A DNA stretch of 64,000 bases from assembly GCF_017301735.1 (NCBI RefSeq), contig NZ_CP071090.1, forward strand, positions 11,763,001 through 11,827,000, in the 5' to 3' direction. The position numbers were made by a program, and so were the translations under genes. Shown here piece after piece: positions 41,302 to 50,073 of this stretch (position 1 is the stretch's first letter; each line of letters opens with the position of its first letter). The notes under the pieces were generated by a model, which searched no databases, was not told where the DNA came from, and saw only the letters and a list, made by a program, of their open reading frames with translations. This DNA is from Pyxidicoccus parkwaysis. GTDB taxonomy: Bacteria > Myxococcota > Myxococcia > Myxococcales > Myxococcaceae.

Positions 41302-42357
41302 TCAGGGGAAATCCCGTACCACCCCCGGGAAGGAGAGCACGAGCTCCGGCCCATACACGCGGGCGGGAGTCTGGAAGCCCGCCTCCAGGTCTCCCGCGAG
41401 CACCCGCTTCGCGAGGGCCCAGGCCGTGGTGCAGGAGAAGCCATAGACTTCCGGCGTGCGCAGGCGGCCGCGGAGGCGCCGGCCCGCGCCGTCCTCCACC
41501 TCGGCCACGATGACGGCCTGGCGCCCCGCGCGCTGTTCCTCCGTGGGGCCGGGGGGAAAGGCACGCGCCTGCAAGTCCATCCACAGCCGCCCCAGCGGCG
41601 TGGACAGCAGGCCACCCAGCGAGCGGTTCGCCAGCAGCAACATCCGCAGCGCGGGAATGGCTTCGCAATACACCTCGATGTCCGGGATGCCGGTGGACGC
41701 ATGGGCCGTGGCGACGTCGCCCCAGCTCAGGGCCACGCAGGGCCGGGGGCCGGCGCCGAAGTCCAGCTCCCGCATCCGGGAGCCCGGGGGAATGCCCACC
41801 ACCTGCCCCCCCTGGCGGATGAGGACGGCCTGCCCGGCGCCTTCCGAGACTGTGCGCAGCGAGCCGCGCGAGATGAGCTCCAGCCCGGAGATGCCCAGCA
41901 CCAGCCGGCGGGCTCCCGGAAGCTGGCGCGCCAGCCCCAGCGCGAGACAGTCCGAGGGCACCACGTCGAAGCCCACGCCGCACAGGAGCATCACCCCTCG
42001 CCCGCGAGCCCGCGCGTCGTGTGCCCGCACGGCCTCGATGGCGCTCACCTCACCGCTGAGGTCGAGGTAGTGGACGCCCGCGCGCAGGCAGGCCTCCACC
42101 ATGGGAAGGGACGTGCTGGAGAAGGGACCCGCCGCGTGCAGCACGGCGTGCATGCCGTGCAGGGCCGCGTCCAGGTCTTCGCCCTCCAGGCTCGCCACCC
42201 GGTATTCCAATCCCCACTCCGAGGCCAGGCGCGCGAGCCGGGGGCCGTCCCTGCCTCCCAGCACCGGACGCAGCCCGTGCTCACGCGCGGTCCGTGCGAG
42301 CAGCCCGCCCGTGTACCCGGTGGCTCCGTAGAGCAGCAAGGGCGTGGATGGTGCCAT
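41302..42357 (-). CDS. Saccharopine dehydrogenase-family, trans-acting enoyl reductase-like
   Basis: 351 residues from ATG 42357. The N-terminal Rossmann domain has LLLYGATGYTGGLLARTAREHG and LRPVLGGRDGPRLARLAS, then HAVLHAAGPFSSTSLPMVEACLRAG broken by the usual turn and DLSGEVSAIEA. The pattern is that of the saccharopine dehydrogenase NADP-binding family, in which the trans-acting enoyl reductases of lipid synthesis sit. The C-terminal region has VEVEDGAGRRLRGRLRTPE-like strands (here EVEDGAGRRLRGRLRTPEVY) and a basic tail. It should use NADP(H) on an unsaturated lipid. It is divergent from the 42476 gene with 118 bases between. Confidence 0.82.
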   Translation of the reverse strand: MAPSTPLLLYGATGYTGGLLARTAREHGLRPVLGGRDGPRLARLASEWGLEYRVASLEGEDLDAALHGMHAVLHAAGPFSSTSLPMVEACLRAGVHYLDLSGEVSAIEAVRAHDARARGRGVMLLCGVGFDVVPSDCLALGLARQLPGARRLVLGISGLELISRGSLRTVSEGAGQAVLIRQGGQVVGIPPGSRMRELDFGAGPRPCVALSWGDVATAHASTGIPDIEVYCEAIPALRMLLLANRSLGGLLSTPLGRLWMDLQARAFPPGPTEEQRAGRQAVIVAEVEDGAGRRLRGRLRTPEVYGFSCTTAWALAKRVLAGDLEAGFQTPARVYGPELVLSFPGVVRDFP

Positions 42358-42475
42358 GGCGTTCACCCTCACGGCAGCCTACGACGGGACGCATGGTCCG
42401 CCGCGTGGCCACGGCTTGAGCCTCGGGGAACTGACGCCAAGTTGTCAGGAGCAGGCCCTACCGTCGGAGGCGCGC

Positions 42476-43606
42476 ATGTTCCTGGAGACCGGATTCCCCT
42501 TTCCCTTGTGGAGTCGGGCACCGGCCACTCCAGAGGAGGAGCGCATCGCCAGCCAGGCCGCGGCGCTGCGTGTCTTCCTTCATGCCGCGGGCGCTCCCGA
42601 GGGAATAGGCATGGCGGCCCTGCCTCTTGTGGGCATGCCCGCGGCGCCCATGCCACTCCAGGAGGCCCTTGCCTTCCTGGGCAATGGAAGAAGTCTCTAT
42701 GCGCGGCGGGCCATGAACCTGGCAGTCGCCCGGCTGTCCGTCGCCGCCTACACGGGGGCCTATCCACGACGAGAGCCGTTGCTGCCCGCCCTCGTCGCTT
42801 TGCTGGGGACAGAGAAGGCGGCAGAGCTCGACGACTACTTCGAGAAACACGTGCCGGACGACGGATGGAAGGCGGATGATGTCCGCCGTATATTGTATGG
42901 GTTGGAATTGACGGATGCTGCCTCGACACGTCTCAAGTCGGGGGGCGGGGATCCCTTCGACGACATCACCACGTTCGACCCCGGGAGCCTCATCACGACG
43001 GTGCGGCTCTGCGCGAAAGCAGCCCTGCCCTTCGAGCAGCTCGTCAGGCTCGCCGACCCGCGATGCTGGGAGAAGGACAACTCCTTGTTCTGGAATTGCT
43101 CCAGGCAGGTCATCCGGGATGCCAAGCAGCAGGACTGGGTGCCAGCGCCCACCACGTCACACAAGCCTGTTGGCTCACCATGGCAGGGCGCGCTCTTCGA
43201 GGAAGTGAGCTGGAGCTGGAACACGGACGTGGGCATGGCTGCCACGTTCGATGTCGTCCTGAACATCGACTGCACGGCCAAGGCCAATCCACTCGAATAC
43301 CAGGCGAAGTTCCGGCTCCATCAGTGTCTGGGCAGCATGCTCTTCGGGACCACGATGGGACGTGGCGTCGAGGTGGATGACGGCTTCCAGCTCATCCAAC
43401 AGCACCCCTTCCACACGACGGAGCACCCCCTGTTCCGCGTCTGTGTCATGAAGCGCCTGCGGTACTCGAACCTCGGAGACCGGCGCGCATACCAGGGACC
43501 TCCGATGAGCGGGGCGCTTCTCAATCTCATGGCTACCAGCCTGGTGTCGCTCTGGCTCCACGACATCTTGGACAGGTTCTATCCGCACCCGAAAGGCGAG
43601 GGGTGA
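42476..43606 (+). CDS. Hypothetical protein of the lipid cluster, possibly START-like
   Basis: 376 residues; ATG chosen because CGGAGG stands six bases upstream. The N-terminal half is helical (ASQAAALRVFLHAAGAPEG, ALVALLGTEKAAELDDYFEK). The C-terminal half has LPFEQLVRLADPRCWEKDNS and then strands (EEVSWSWNTDVGMAATFDVVL, YQAKFRLHQCLGSML, GRGVEVDDGFQLI) that recall SRPBCC/START-type lipid-binding folds; this is only a pattern impression. There is no signal peptide. It follows the divergent enoyl-reductase-like gene and precedes the second phasin-like gene by about 100 bases. I do not recognise a named family. Confidence 0.6.
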   Translation: MFLETGFPFPLWSRAPATPEEERIASQAAALRVFLHAAGAPEGIGMAALPLVGMPAAPMPLQEALAFLGNGRSLYARRAMNLAVARLSVAAYTGAYPRREPLLPALVALLGTEKAAELDDYFEKHVPDDGWKADDVRRILYGLELTDAASTRLKSGGGDPFDDITTFDPGSLITTVRLCAKAALPFEQLVRLADPRCWEKDNSLFWNCSRQVIRDAKQQDWVPAPTTSHKPVGSPWQGALFEEVSWSWNTDVGMAATFDVVLNIDCTAKANPLEYQAKFRLHQCLGSMLFGTTMGRGVEVDDGFQLIQQHPFHTTEHPLFRVCVMKRLRYSNLGDRRAYQGPPMSGALLNLMATSLVSLWLHDILDRFYPHPKGEG

Positions 43607-43707
43607 GCCGGTCCTCGTGTGCCCCGGGCAGGCACCCGGTCGCCCGGGCCGTGTTTGCTTCCCAATCTCCACGCGCTGATGGACCGTAGGGTACGGGGGA
43701 GAGAACC

Positions 43708-44286
43708 ATGTCAAGGATTGGCTGTGGCGAGGACTATGGTGGCGCTGCGTCTTCGGACGCCATGCACTTCTGGACTTCCTGGGCGGCGGCCTCCAGCGCG
43801 AGCTACATGAACATGTTGCTGCGAGGGTCGACCTGGTTCCAGTCGATGCTGATGGGAGGCGCCCCGAGCACTCAACATGGGTCACGTGGCACGCCGCCGC
43901 TGAGTGGCTTCTTCGAGGATTGGTTCCGGCTGGCGTCCTTTCCCTTCCAGTGGTGGTCCCGCAGTCGGGGCGACGATATTCCGGTGCTGGTCATCGCCCT
44001 GGATGTCTCGGCGTCCACCAAGGGGGACTACCAGGTGATGACTCCCTACTGCGTCCCCGACTCCACCGTTCAGGTGACGCCACTGCGCAAGCTGGAGGAC
44101 CCGGGGAAGGAATTCTCCCCGAACACGGTGGAGGTGAAGCTGAGGCAGGATGGCAATGCCGTGACGGTCTCGCTCATCGACCTCCAGTTGGGAGATAAGG
44201 ACAGGGGGTTCTACATCGCCCTGGTCTGGACGGCGGATGGGGCCGAGCGCCGGCCCTTGGCCATTCTCAATGTCATCGTGATGTAG
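43708..44286 (+). CDS. Hypothetical protein, second of the helix-plus-beta pair
   Basis: 192 residues; ATG with GGGAGAGA nearby. There is no signal peptide. The N-terminal 90 residues are rich in Met, Trp, Ser and aromatic residues and form likely amphipathic helices (HFWTSWAAASSASYMNMLLRG, then WFQSMLMGG and FFEDWFRLASFPFQWWS). The C-terminal beta domain starts IPVLVIALDVSASTKGDYQV, with GNAVTVSLIDLQLGDKDRGF and RRPLAILNVIV. The last 90 residues align loosely with the end of the 38232 protein, including the GxYxxL turn (here GFYIALV). Both might coat a lipid store, but that is inference. Confidence 0.6.
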   Translation: MSRIGCGEDYGGAASSDAMHFWTSWAAASSASYMNMLLRGSTWFQSMLMGGAPSTQHGSRGTPPLSGFFEDWFRLASFPFQWWSRSRGDDIPVLVIALDVSASTKGDYQVMTPYCVPDSTVQVTPLRKLEDPGKEFSPNTVEVKLRQDGNAVTVSLIDLQLGDKDRGFYIALVWTADGAERRPLAILNVIVM

Positions 44287-44331
44287 GCGGCGCGGGCCGG
44301 AAGTCGCGGCGGTCTTCGGGGGGAGGCCGAG

Positions 44332-47300
44332 GTGGGTGAGCCACAGGGTGGCGACAGCAGGAGACCTTTCGCGGAGATGGAGCCGCTCGCTTCGGAAGAG
44401 GTCTCTGACTTCGGGGACCCGCTGCTCCAGGCAGTTGCCCGCCGGCTGCAGTCGGTGCCGGTGCCTGCTCCGGGGCAGCGGCTCGGAGGGCAGGACGGGC
44501 ACCGCTACGAGTTGCTCGCGGTGCTGGGCAGCGGAGGCATGGGCCGCGTCTTTCGCGCGTGGGACCACGCGCTGCACCGGATGGTCGCCCTGAAGTTCCT
44601 TCTCCCGGCCCCCGGGGACGACATGCCGAGGCTGCTGGCCCTGCTGCGTGACGAGGCGAAGTCCGTCGCCCGGCTGGACCACGAGAACATCGTCCGCATC
44701 CATGACGTGGTGGAGTGGGACACCGGCTTCCGCACGGAGCCGGAAGGGGAGCCATTGCGCGTGCCCTTCCTGGTGATGGAGGCGCTGGAAGGCGAGTCCC
44801 TCCGGTCGTTGCTACAGCGCGGCTTGCCGGGCCAGCGCCGCGCGCTCGACATCCTCATCGGCGTGGCCTCCGGGCTCGCGCATGCCCATGCCCGAGGGGT
44901 CGTCCACCTGGACCTCAAGCCGGGCAATGTCTTCATCCTCGGCGACGGCAGGGTGAAGCTGCTCGACTTCGGCCTGGCGCGGCTGCTCTCCGGCAGCGTC
45001 TCCGTGCCGGGCATTCCCGGCGGCGGGACTCCCGCGTACATGGCGCCGGAGCAGTGGCAGGGAGGTCCGCTGTCCGCCCGCACGGACGTCTGGGCCGCGG
45101 GGCTCCTCATCTTCGAGCTCCTCGTGGGCGAGCACCCGTTTCCCACGGCGGGGACGGCGGAGCTCCGCGCCCGAATCACGTCTTCCGTCCCCATTCCGTC
45201 GGTGCGTGAGCGGCGGCCGGAATTGCTGGACGAGGTGGCCCGCCTCGTCTCGGAGTTACTGTCCCCCTGTCCCGAGGCACGCCCCGCGGATGGAGGCGCG
45301 CTGCTGGCCCGGCTGCACGCGCTGGCCGCGCGGTGGTGCCCCCTGCGCGGGCGGACGGGGACGCTCGTCATGGAGCGCTGGCTCCTGACGGTCGTCTGCT
45401 GCTCCCTGACGCTGGTGGAGCCCGGGGACGGGGAGGTCTTCGATGGTGAGGACCCCCATGCGCTGGAGGCGGGCTTCCATTCCGCGTGCGCGCGCGTCTT
45501 CGGCCAGCACGGAGGGGTGCTCGTCACCTGTCTGGGCACGGAGGTGCAGGCGTGCTTCGGCTATCCCGTGGGCCGGGAGGACGCCGCGATGCAGGCGGTG
45601 CGTGCGGCGCTGCGACTGAAGGAGACGCTGGCGCACGAGCGCGTCCTCCTGTCGTCCGGCGGCGGTGTCGCCGTGCGGATGGGAGTGCACACCGGCCTGG
45701 TGACGATGGCGGACGCGGCGTCCTCGCTGCATGGCCTGATGCCCGCGATTCAAGGCGAGGTGCCGCGCGTGGCGGCGTGGCTGGCCACCCAGGCGGCGCC
45801 GGACGCCATCCTGCAGAGTGAGTCCACGCACGCACTCGTGCGCGGTGCCTTCCAGACGCACTTCCAGGGGACGCGTGCGTACGCGGGGCTGAGGTGCTCC
45901 ACGCCCATGGGAGTCCACGAGGTGGAGCGGGAGAGGCGGGGCGGGTTCCGTTTCGACCGGGCGCTGGTGACGGGCCGGCTGACGCCGTTGATGGGACGCG
46001 AGCAGGAATTGCGGCGGCTGATGACGCTGTGGAGGGGCGCTCGCGCGGGGCTGGGCACGTGTGTGCTGCTGAGCGGGGAGGCGGGCATCGGGAAGTCCCG
46101 CCTGGTGCAGGAGCTGTATGAGCGCGAGCAGGGGTCCGAAGTCACGTGGGCGCGATGCCAGTGCTGGCCGCAGCGTCAGGGCACTGCCTTCTCTCCGCTC
46201 GTGGACTGGCTCCAACGCTACCTGGAGCTGGCCCCGGACGAGCCGCCCGCGCGGTGGAGGGAGCGGCTGGAGGCGCGATTGGGCGCGCTGGACCTGCTGC
46301 GGGAGCACGCGGACCCGCTGGCCGCCTTCCTCTCGCTGCCGGTGTCTCCGGAAGTGCCCTTCCTCCAGCTCTCGTCGGAGCGCCAGCGGATGCGGATGCT
46401 GGAGAGCCTGGTCACGCTGCTGCGGCGGCTCGCCACCGTGGTGCCGCTGACGTTGCTGCTGGAGGACGTGCACTGGGCGGACCCGTCGACGCTCCTGTTC
46501 CTGGATGTGCTGATGGGGTGCCTGGAAGGCGTGCCGCTGTGTGTGCTGCTCACCGCGCGACCGGAGCTCGAGCCCCGGTGGGTGGGCCAGGCGGGCTTCC
46601 ACGTGTTGGCCCTGGAGCGGCTGTCTCCGGCGTGCACGGTCGACCTGGCGCGCGCGGCAGCGGGAGGTCAGCCCCTCTCCGAGGCCATGGTGGCCCAGCT
46701 CGTGGCGCGCACGGATGGCATTCCCCTCTTCATCGAGGAGCTCACGTGGATGCTGCTGGCACAGGGGGATTCGGAGCGTGCCTCGCCGTGCGAGCCCTTC
46801 CCGGCGCTCCCGGCCAGTCTGCACGAGTTGCTCCAGGCCCGGCTGGACTCGCTTCCGCCTCTGCTCAAGGCCCTGTTGCAGCAGGCGGCCACGTTGGGGC
46901 GCGAGTTCCGCTACGAGCTGCTGCGCGTGCTGTCCTTCCTGGGCGAGGACGAGCTGCTGCGGGAGCTGGCCGCGCTGGAGAAGGCGGGGCTGCTCTTCCA
47001 GAATGGAGCGTCCTACGACGTCACGTACACCTTCCGGCATGCCCTGGTGCAGGACGTGGCCTATCGGTCGATGTCACGGGAGGTGCGGCAGCGCTACCAC
47101 GCCCGGGTGGTCGAGGTCCTGAGCCTCGCGTTCCCGGACGTGGTGGAGGAGCAGCCGGAGGTGCTGGCATGGCATGCCACCCAGGCCGGGCTCGTGGCAC
47201 AGGCCGTGGACCTGTGGCACGCCGCCGGCCACCACGCCGAGGCGAAGTCCGCCTTCTCCGAGGCCATCAGCCACTTCTCCCGGGGGCTGAAGCTGCTGCG

Positions 47301-48492
47301 ACGGTTGCCGGCCTCCCATGAAAGAGACGGGCGGGAGATTGTCCTGCAGTCGGGGCTGGGAATGGCACTCATCTCCGTGCGGGGCTTCGCCGCTCCGGAG
47401 GTGGAGGCCGTCTATGAGCGGGCGCGTGCCTTGTGCGAGCGGTTCGGGGACGTGCCCCTGTCGGTGCTCTGGGGCGTCTGGGTCATCGCGCTCGTGCGGG
47501 GAGACCGCGAGGGCACGGATGAGCTCGCGGTCCACTTCGAGCGGATGCTCGAGACGAAGGAGGACCCCATCTGCCAGGTGGTGGTGGGCGCCGCGCTCGC
47601 TTCACGCGCCTTCTGGCGGGGCGAGCCGGCCGAGTGCCAGCGGCAATGCGTGGCCGCGCAGGAGCCGCTGGCCCGGTTCGACCTGAATGAAGTGCCCATG
47701 CTCATCCGAGGGGGCGCTCACAGCTACGCCATCGAGCAGCGGCTCAATGTGTACATCTACCGAGCGTGGAGCGCCGCGGTGATGGGCCTGTCGGACCAGG
47801 CCTGGGCGGAGTACCGGGAGGGGCTGGCGCAGGCCGAGCAGATGCATCAGCCGTACGCGCTGGCGACGGTGCTCATCTTCGGCTCTGCCATCGCACTCGA
47901 GCAGGGGGACATCCGGGCGGCGCGAGAGGACGCGGCGCGCGCGCTGGCGCTGTCCCTGGAGTATGGCTTCCCCTTCGTGTCGGCTATCTCCACCTGCCTT
48001 CATGGCTGGGCGCTCGCGAGGCTGGGGGCGTTGGAGCGGGGACTCGACCTGGCCCGGCAGGGGCTTGCCGCGCTGAAGGCCATGGGGGCCTGGGTGACGT
48101 TCCCGCTCTACTCGGAGGCGGTGGGGTGCGCGTGCCTGCTGGGCGGGCACCTCCAGGAAGGACTGGAGGCGGTTCGAGAGGGAATCGCCGTGGCCGACTC
48201 GGGGCTGGCCCGTCATGCCCTTCCGGAGCTCTGGCGGCTGCGGGGAGAGCTGCTGCGGCGGAGCGGGGACGACAGCGGTGCCCGGGACTGCTTCCTCCAC
48301 GCGTGCGAATTGGCACGCGCGCAGGGAGCGCTGCTTCATGAATTGCGCGCGGCACTGGGACTGGGCGGATTGCTTCGCGGCGCCGGAGAGGAGGTGGAGG
48401 CGAGCAACCTCGTGGCGGAGGTCTACGGCCGTTTCACCGAGGGGCTCGACGTCGCGGACTGCGAGGAGGCTCGCCGGTTCCTGGGGCGGTAG
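44332..48492 (+). CDS. Ser/Thr protein kinase - cyclase-like - ATPase - TPR fusion protein
   Basis: 1386 residues; GTG with GGGAGG upstream. Kinase domain about 57-330: G-loop LGSGGMGRVF, ATP Lys in VALK (88), catalytic loop HLDLKPGN (192-199, Leu in place of Arg in HRD), DFG (212-214), APEQ. Next, about 343-540, is a domain with the shape of a class III nucleotide cyclase (LLTVVCCSLTLVEPG, TCLGTEVQACFGYPVGRED, MGVHTGLVTM), but the metal Asp pair seems to be missing. An AAA_16-type ATPase follows (Walker A GEAGIGKSR near 585; Walker B LLLEDVHWADP near 710). The last 450 residues are TPR-like helices. This is the layout of large myxobacterial signalling kinases. Confidence 0.9.
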   Translation: MGEPQGGDSRRPFAEMEPLASEEVSDFGDPLLQAVARRLQSVPVPAPGQRLGGQDGHRYELLAVLGSGGMGRVFRAWDHALHRMVALKFLLPAPGDDMPRLLALLRDEAKSVARLDHENIVRIHDVVEWDTGFRTEPEGEPLRVPFLVMEALEGESLRSLLQRGLPGQRRALDILIGVASGLAHAHARGVVHLDLKPGNVFILGDGRVKLLDFGLARLLSGSVSVPGIPGGGTPAYMAPEQWQGGPLSARTDVWAAGLLIFELLVGEHPFPTAGTAELRARITSSVPIPSVRERRPELLDEVARLVSELLSPCPEARPADGGALLARLHALAARWCPLRGRTGTLVMERWLLTVVCCSLTLVEPGDGEVFDGEDPHALEAGFHSACARVFGQHGGVLVTCLGTEVQACFGYPVGREDAAMQAVRAALRLKETLAHERVLLSSGGGVAVRMGVHTGLVTMADAASSLHGLMPAIQGEVPRVAAWLATQAAPDAILQSESTHALVRGAFQTHFQGTRAYAGLRCSTPMGVHEVERERRGGFRFDRALVTGRLTPLMGREQELRRLMTLWRGARAGLGTCVLLSGEAGIGKSRLVQELYEREQGSEVTWARCQCWPQRQGTAFSPLVDWLQRYLELAPDEPPARWRERLEARLGALDLLREHADPLAAFLSLPVSPEVPFLQLSSERQRMRMLESLVTLLRRLATVVPLTLLLEDVHWADPSTLLFLDVLMGCLEGVPLCVLLTARPELEPRWVGQAGFHVLALERLSPACTVDLARAAAGGQPLSEAMVAQLVARTDGIPLFIEELTWMLLAQGDSERASPCEPFPALPASLHELLQARLDSLPPLLKALLQQAATLGREFRYELLRVLSFLGEDELLRELAALEKAGLLFQNGASYDVTYTFRHALVQDVAYRSMSREVRQRYHARVVEVLSLAFPDVVEEQPEVLAWHATQAGLVAQAVDLWHAAGHHAEAKSAFSEAISHFSRGLKLLRRLPASHERDGREIVLQSGLGMALISVRGFAAPEVEAVYERARALCERFGDVPLSVLWGVWVIALVRGDREGTDELAVHFERMLETKEDPICQVVVGAALASRAFWRGEPAECQRQCVAAQEPLARFDLNEVPMLIRGGAHSYAIEQRLNVYIYRAWSAAVMGLSDQAWAEYREGLAQAEQMHQPYALATVLIFGSAIALEQGDIRAAREDAARALALSLEYGFPFVSAISTCLHGWALARLGALERGLDLARQGLAALKAMGAWVTFPLYSEAVGCACLLGGHLQEGLEAVREGIAVADSGLARHALPELWRLRGELLRRSGDDSGARDCFLHACELARAQGALLHELRAALGLGGLLRGAGEEVEASNLVAEVYGRFTEGLDVADCEEARRFLGR

Positions 48493-48500
48493 TGCGGGCT

Positions 48501-49174
48501 TCATTCCCCCGAAGCGGCCCGCCGCACGGGCTCGAAGCGGATGGGCAGGCTCGCGGGGCCGAGCACGTTGAGCGCCTTGCGCGGCACCCACGGCTCGGTG
48601 CTCGCGAGCCGGAGGTCCTTCAGCCGCTCCAGCAGGTCCGCGAGGGCCACGCGGCCCTCCAGGCGTGACAGTGCCGCGCCCAGGCAGAAGTGGATGCCGT
48701 GGCCGAAGGCGATGTGTGGATTCGGCTCGCGGGTGATGTCGAAGCGGTCCGCGTCGGCGAACTTCGTGGCGTCGCGGTTCGCCGAGCCCACCATGGCAGC
48801 GGGGCGGAGTAGTCCGCGACGAGGTCCATCTCCCCGCGCTCCAGCACGGGCTCCAGCAGCGCGCGTGACAGCTCGCGGACGCGTGGCTCCAGGCCGGCGA
48901 TGGACTTCGGCGTGAAGGCCCGCATGATGATGGCCCGCAGCTTCGAGTGGCGCGGCGGGTCCATGAAGACGAGCCAGTCGGGTGTCTTGCCCGAGGGCGT
49001 CTGCGCCTCGGAGCTGAAGGACTCGTGGTCATGGAGGGCCCGCTTCACGCTGTCGTAGTCGAACAACAGCCACATGCCGGAGCGGGGTTCATGAAGCACG
49101 GGGAAGGCGCTCCGGGCCTGGGCGAACAGCGGGTACGGGTCCCGGCGCACTTCATCGGAGAGAAAGTCCAGCAT
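48501..49174 (-). pseudogene. Cytochrome P450 pseudogene with internal deletion and frameshift
   Basis: The N-terminal part (from the ATG at 49174: LDFLSDEVRRDPYPLFAQAR, WLVFMDPPRHSKLRAIIMRA broken as usual, AFTPKSIAGLEPRV) reads into MDLVADYSAPLP near 48800. The frame then changes, and the C-terminal part (MVGSANRDATKFADADRF, FGHGIHFCLGAALSRLE with the haem Cys, LPIRFEPVR) starts near 48794 in another frame. About 170-190 residues between them are missing, including the I-helix with its acid/Thr pair and the ExxR motif. The total of about 224 residues is half of a normal 400-residue P450. The product should not be active. A TetR gene follows 28 bases upstream. Confidence 0.85.
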
Positions 49175-49202
49175 GGCTCATGACCTCCCTGGCTGAGTGG
49201 CA

Positions 49203-49862
49203 TCAGTCCTTCGGAGCGAAGGCGCGCAGGACGGCGTCGACGACGCCTCTCGCGAGCCGCTCGTCGACAGGGCCTCCGGTGATGAGGAAGCGGTAGGAGA
49301 GCGGGCCTACGAGCAGGTCGAGCACGAGGTCGTAGTCGAGCCCCTTCCGCAGCTCTCCACGCGCCACGCCACGCTCCAGCACCTGTCGCAGGGCGGCGCG
49401 CCGGACACCGACGAAACCCGAGCGAATGGTCCGGGCGATGAGCTCACTGCGAGCCATGGCCGCGACGAGGCCGGACAGCAGGGCGCCGGAGGCCGGGTCC
49501 CGGTACATGTCGAGCGTGTTACGCATCATCCGCCGCAGGTCGCCGTCGACGGTGCCGGTGTCGGGGACGGGGATGGCGCGCATGATGCGCTCGACGGCCT
49601 CGGCGGCGAGCGTCTCCTTCGTGGACCAGCGGCGGTACACGGTCGCCTTGCCCACTCCAGCGCGAGTGGCGATGGCGTCCATGGTAAGCGCGTCGTAGCC
49701 CACCTCGCGGATGAGCTGGATGGCGGCGTCCAGGATGGCGCCGTGGGCCTCCTCGCTCCTCGGGCGCCCGGGCTTGCGGGCGACATTCACCTCGGGAGCC
49801 GGAGGCGGTGGACTTCCGGGCACCCGAGCTACCCGTCGGGATGCGAGACGACGTCGTTCCAT
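49203..49862 (-). CDS. TetR-family transcriptional regulator
   Basis: 219 residues; ATG at 49862 set by GGAG five bases upstream, which keeps a basic N-terminal extension (RRRLASRRVARVPGS) before the helix-turn-helix. The DNA-binding part is RSEEAHGAILDAAIQLIREV and MDAIATRAGVGKATVYRRWS. The C-terminal part (about 100-219) is the helical ligand domain, with RRMMRNTLDMYRDPASGALL and DLLVGPLSYRFLITGGPV, as in the TetR_C_11/16 groups. It probably controlled the P450 gene now broken and may repress its own promoter. A dyad at 49879-49890 lies 17 bases upstream. Confidence 0.9.
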   Translation of the reverse strand: MERRRLASRRVARVPGSPPPPAPEVNVARKPGRPRSEEAHGAILDAAIQLIREVGYDALTMDAIATRAGVGKATVYRRWSTKETLAAEAVERIMRAIPVPDTGTVDGDLRRMMRNTLDMYRDPASGALLSGLVAAMARSELIARTIRSGFVGVRRAALRQVLERGVARGELRKGLDYDLVLDLLVGPLSYRFLITGGPVDERLARGVVDAVLRAFAPKD

Positions 49863-49878
49863 ATCTCCAGATTAGGGA

Positions 49879-49890
49879 CCGGAATTTCGG
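49879..49890. promoter_or_regulatory. Candidate TetR operator (CCGGAATTTCGG)
   Basis: An imperfect 12-bp palindrome (10 of 12 positions symmetric) in the 211-base gap between the TetR gene and the SLOG gene, 17 bases upstream of the TetR start. The region is also AT-richer than its surroundings. Autoregulation is possible. Confidence 0.35.
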
Positions 49891-50073
49891 AGCGCAATCG
49901 TATCGAAACGGGGTGGTGGGCCCGGCGGTGCCGTCTGTTCGGCAGCGGTCAGTCCTCGCTCCCACTCCCAGAGGGGCTGTGATGCTCGAGGGCGTCAGTG
50001 GCGCCAGGGGCCCGCCGTCAGGCTGCGAGCCGTCCTTGCTGCTTCCATTCCCTGCCTCCTGGAGGAGTCAGCC

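Noticed and set aside
45256..47040. 594-codon minus-strand open frame inside the kinase gene
   Set aside because: Pure antisense shadow, Gln/Arg-rich, no motif.
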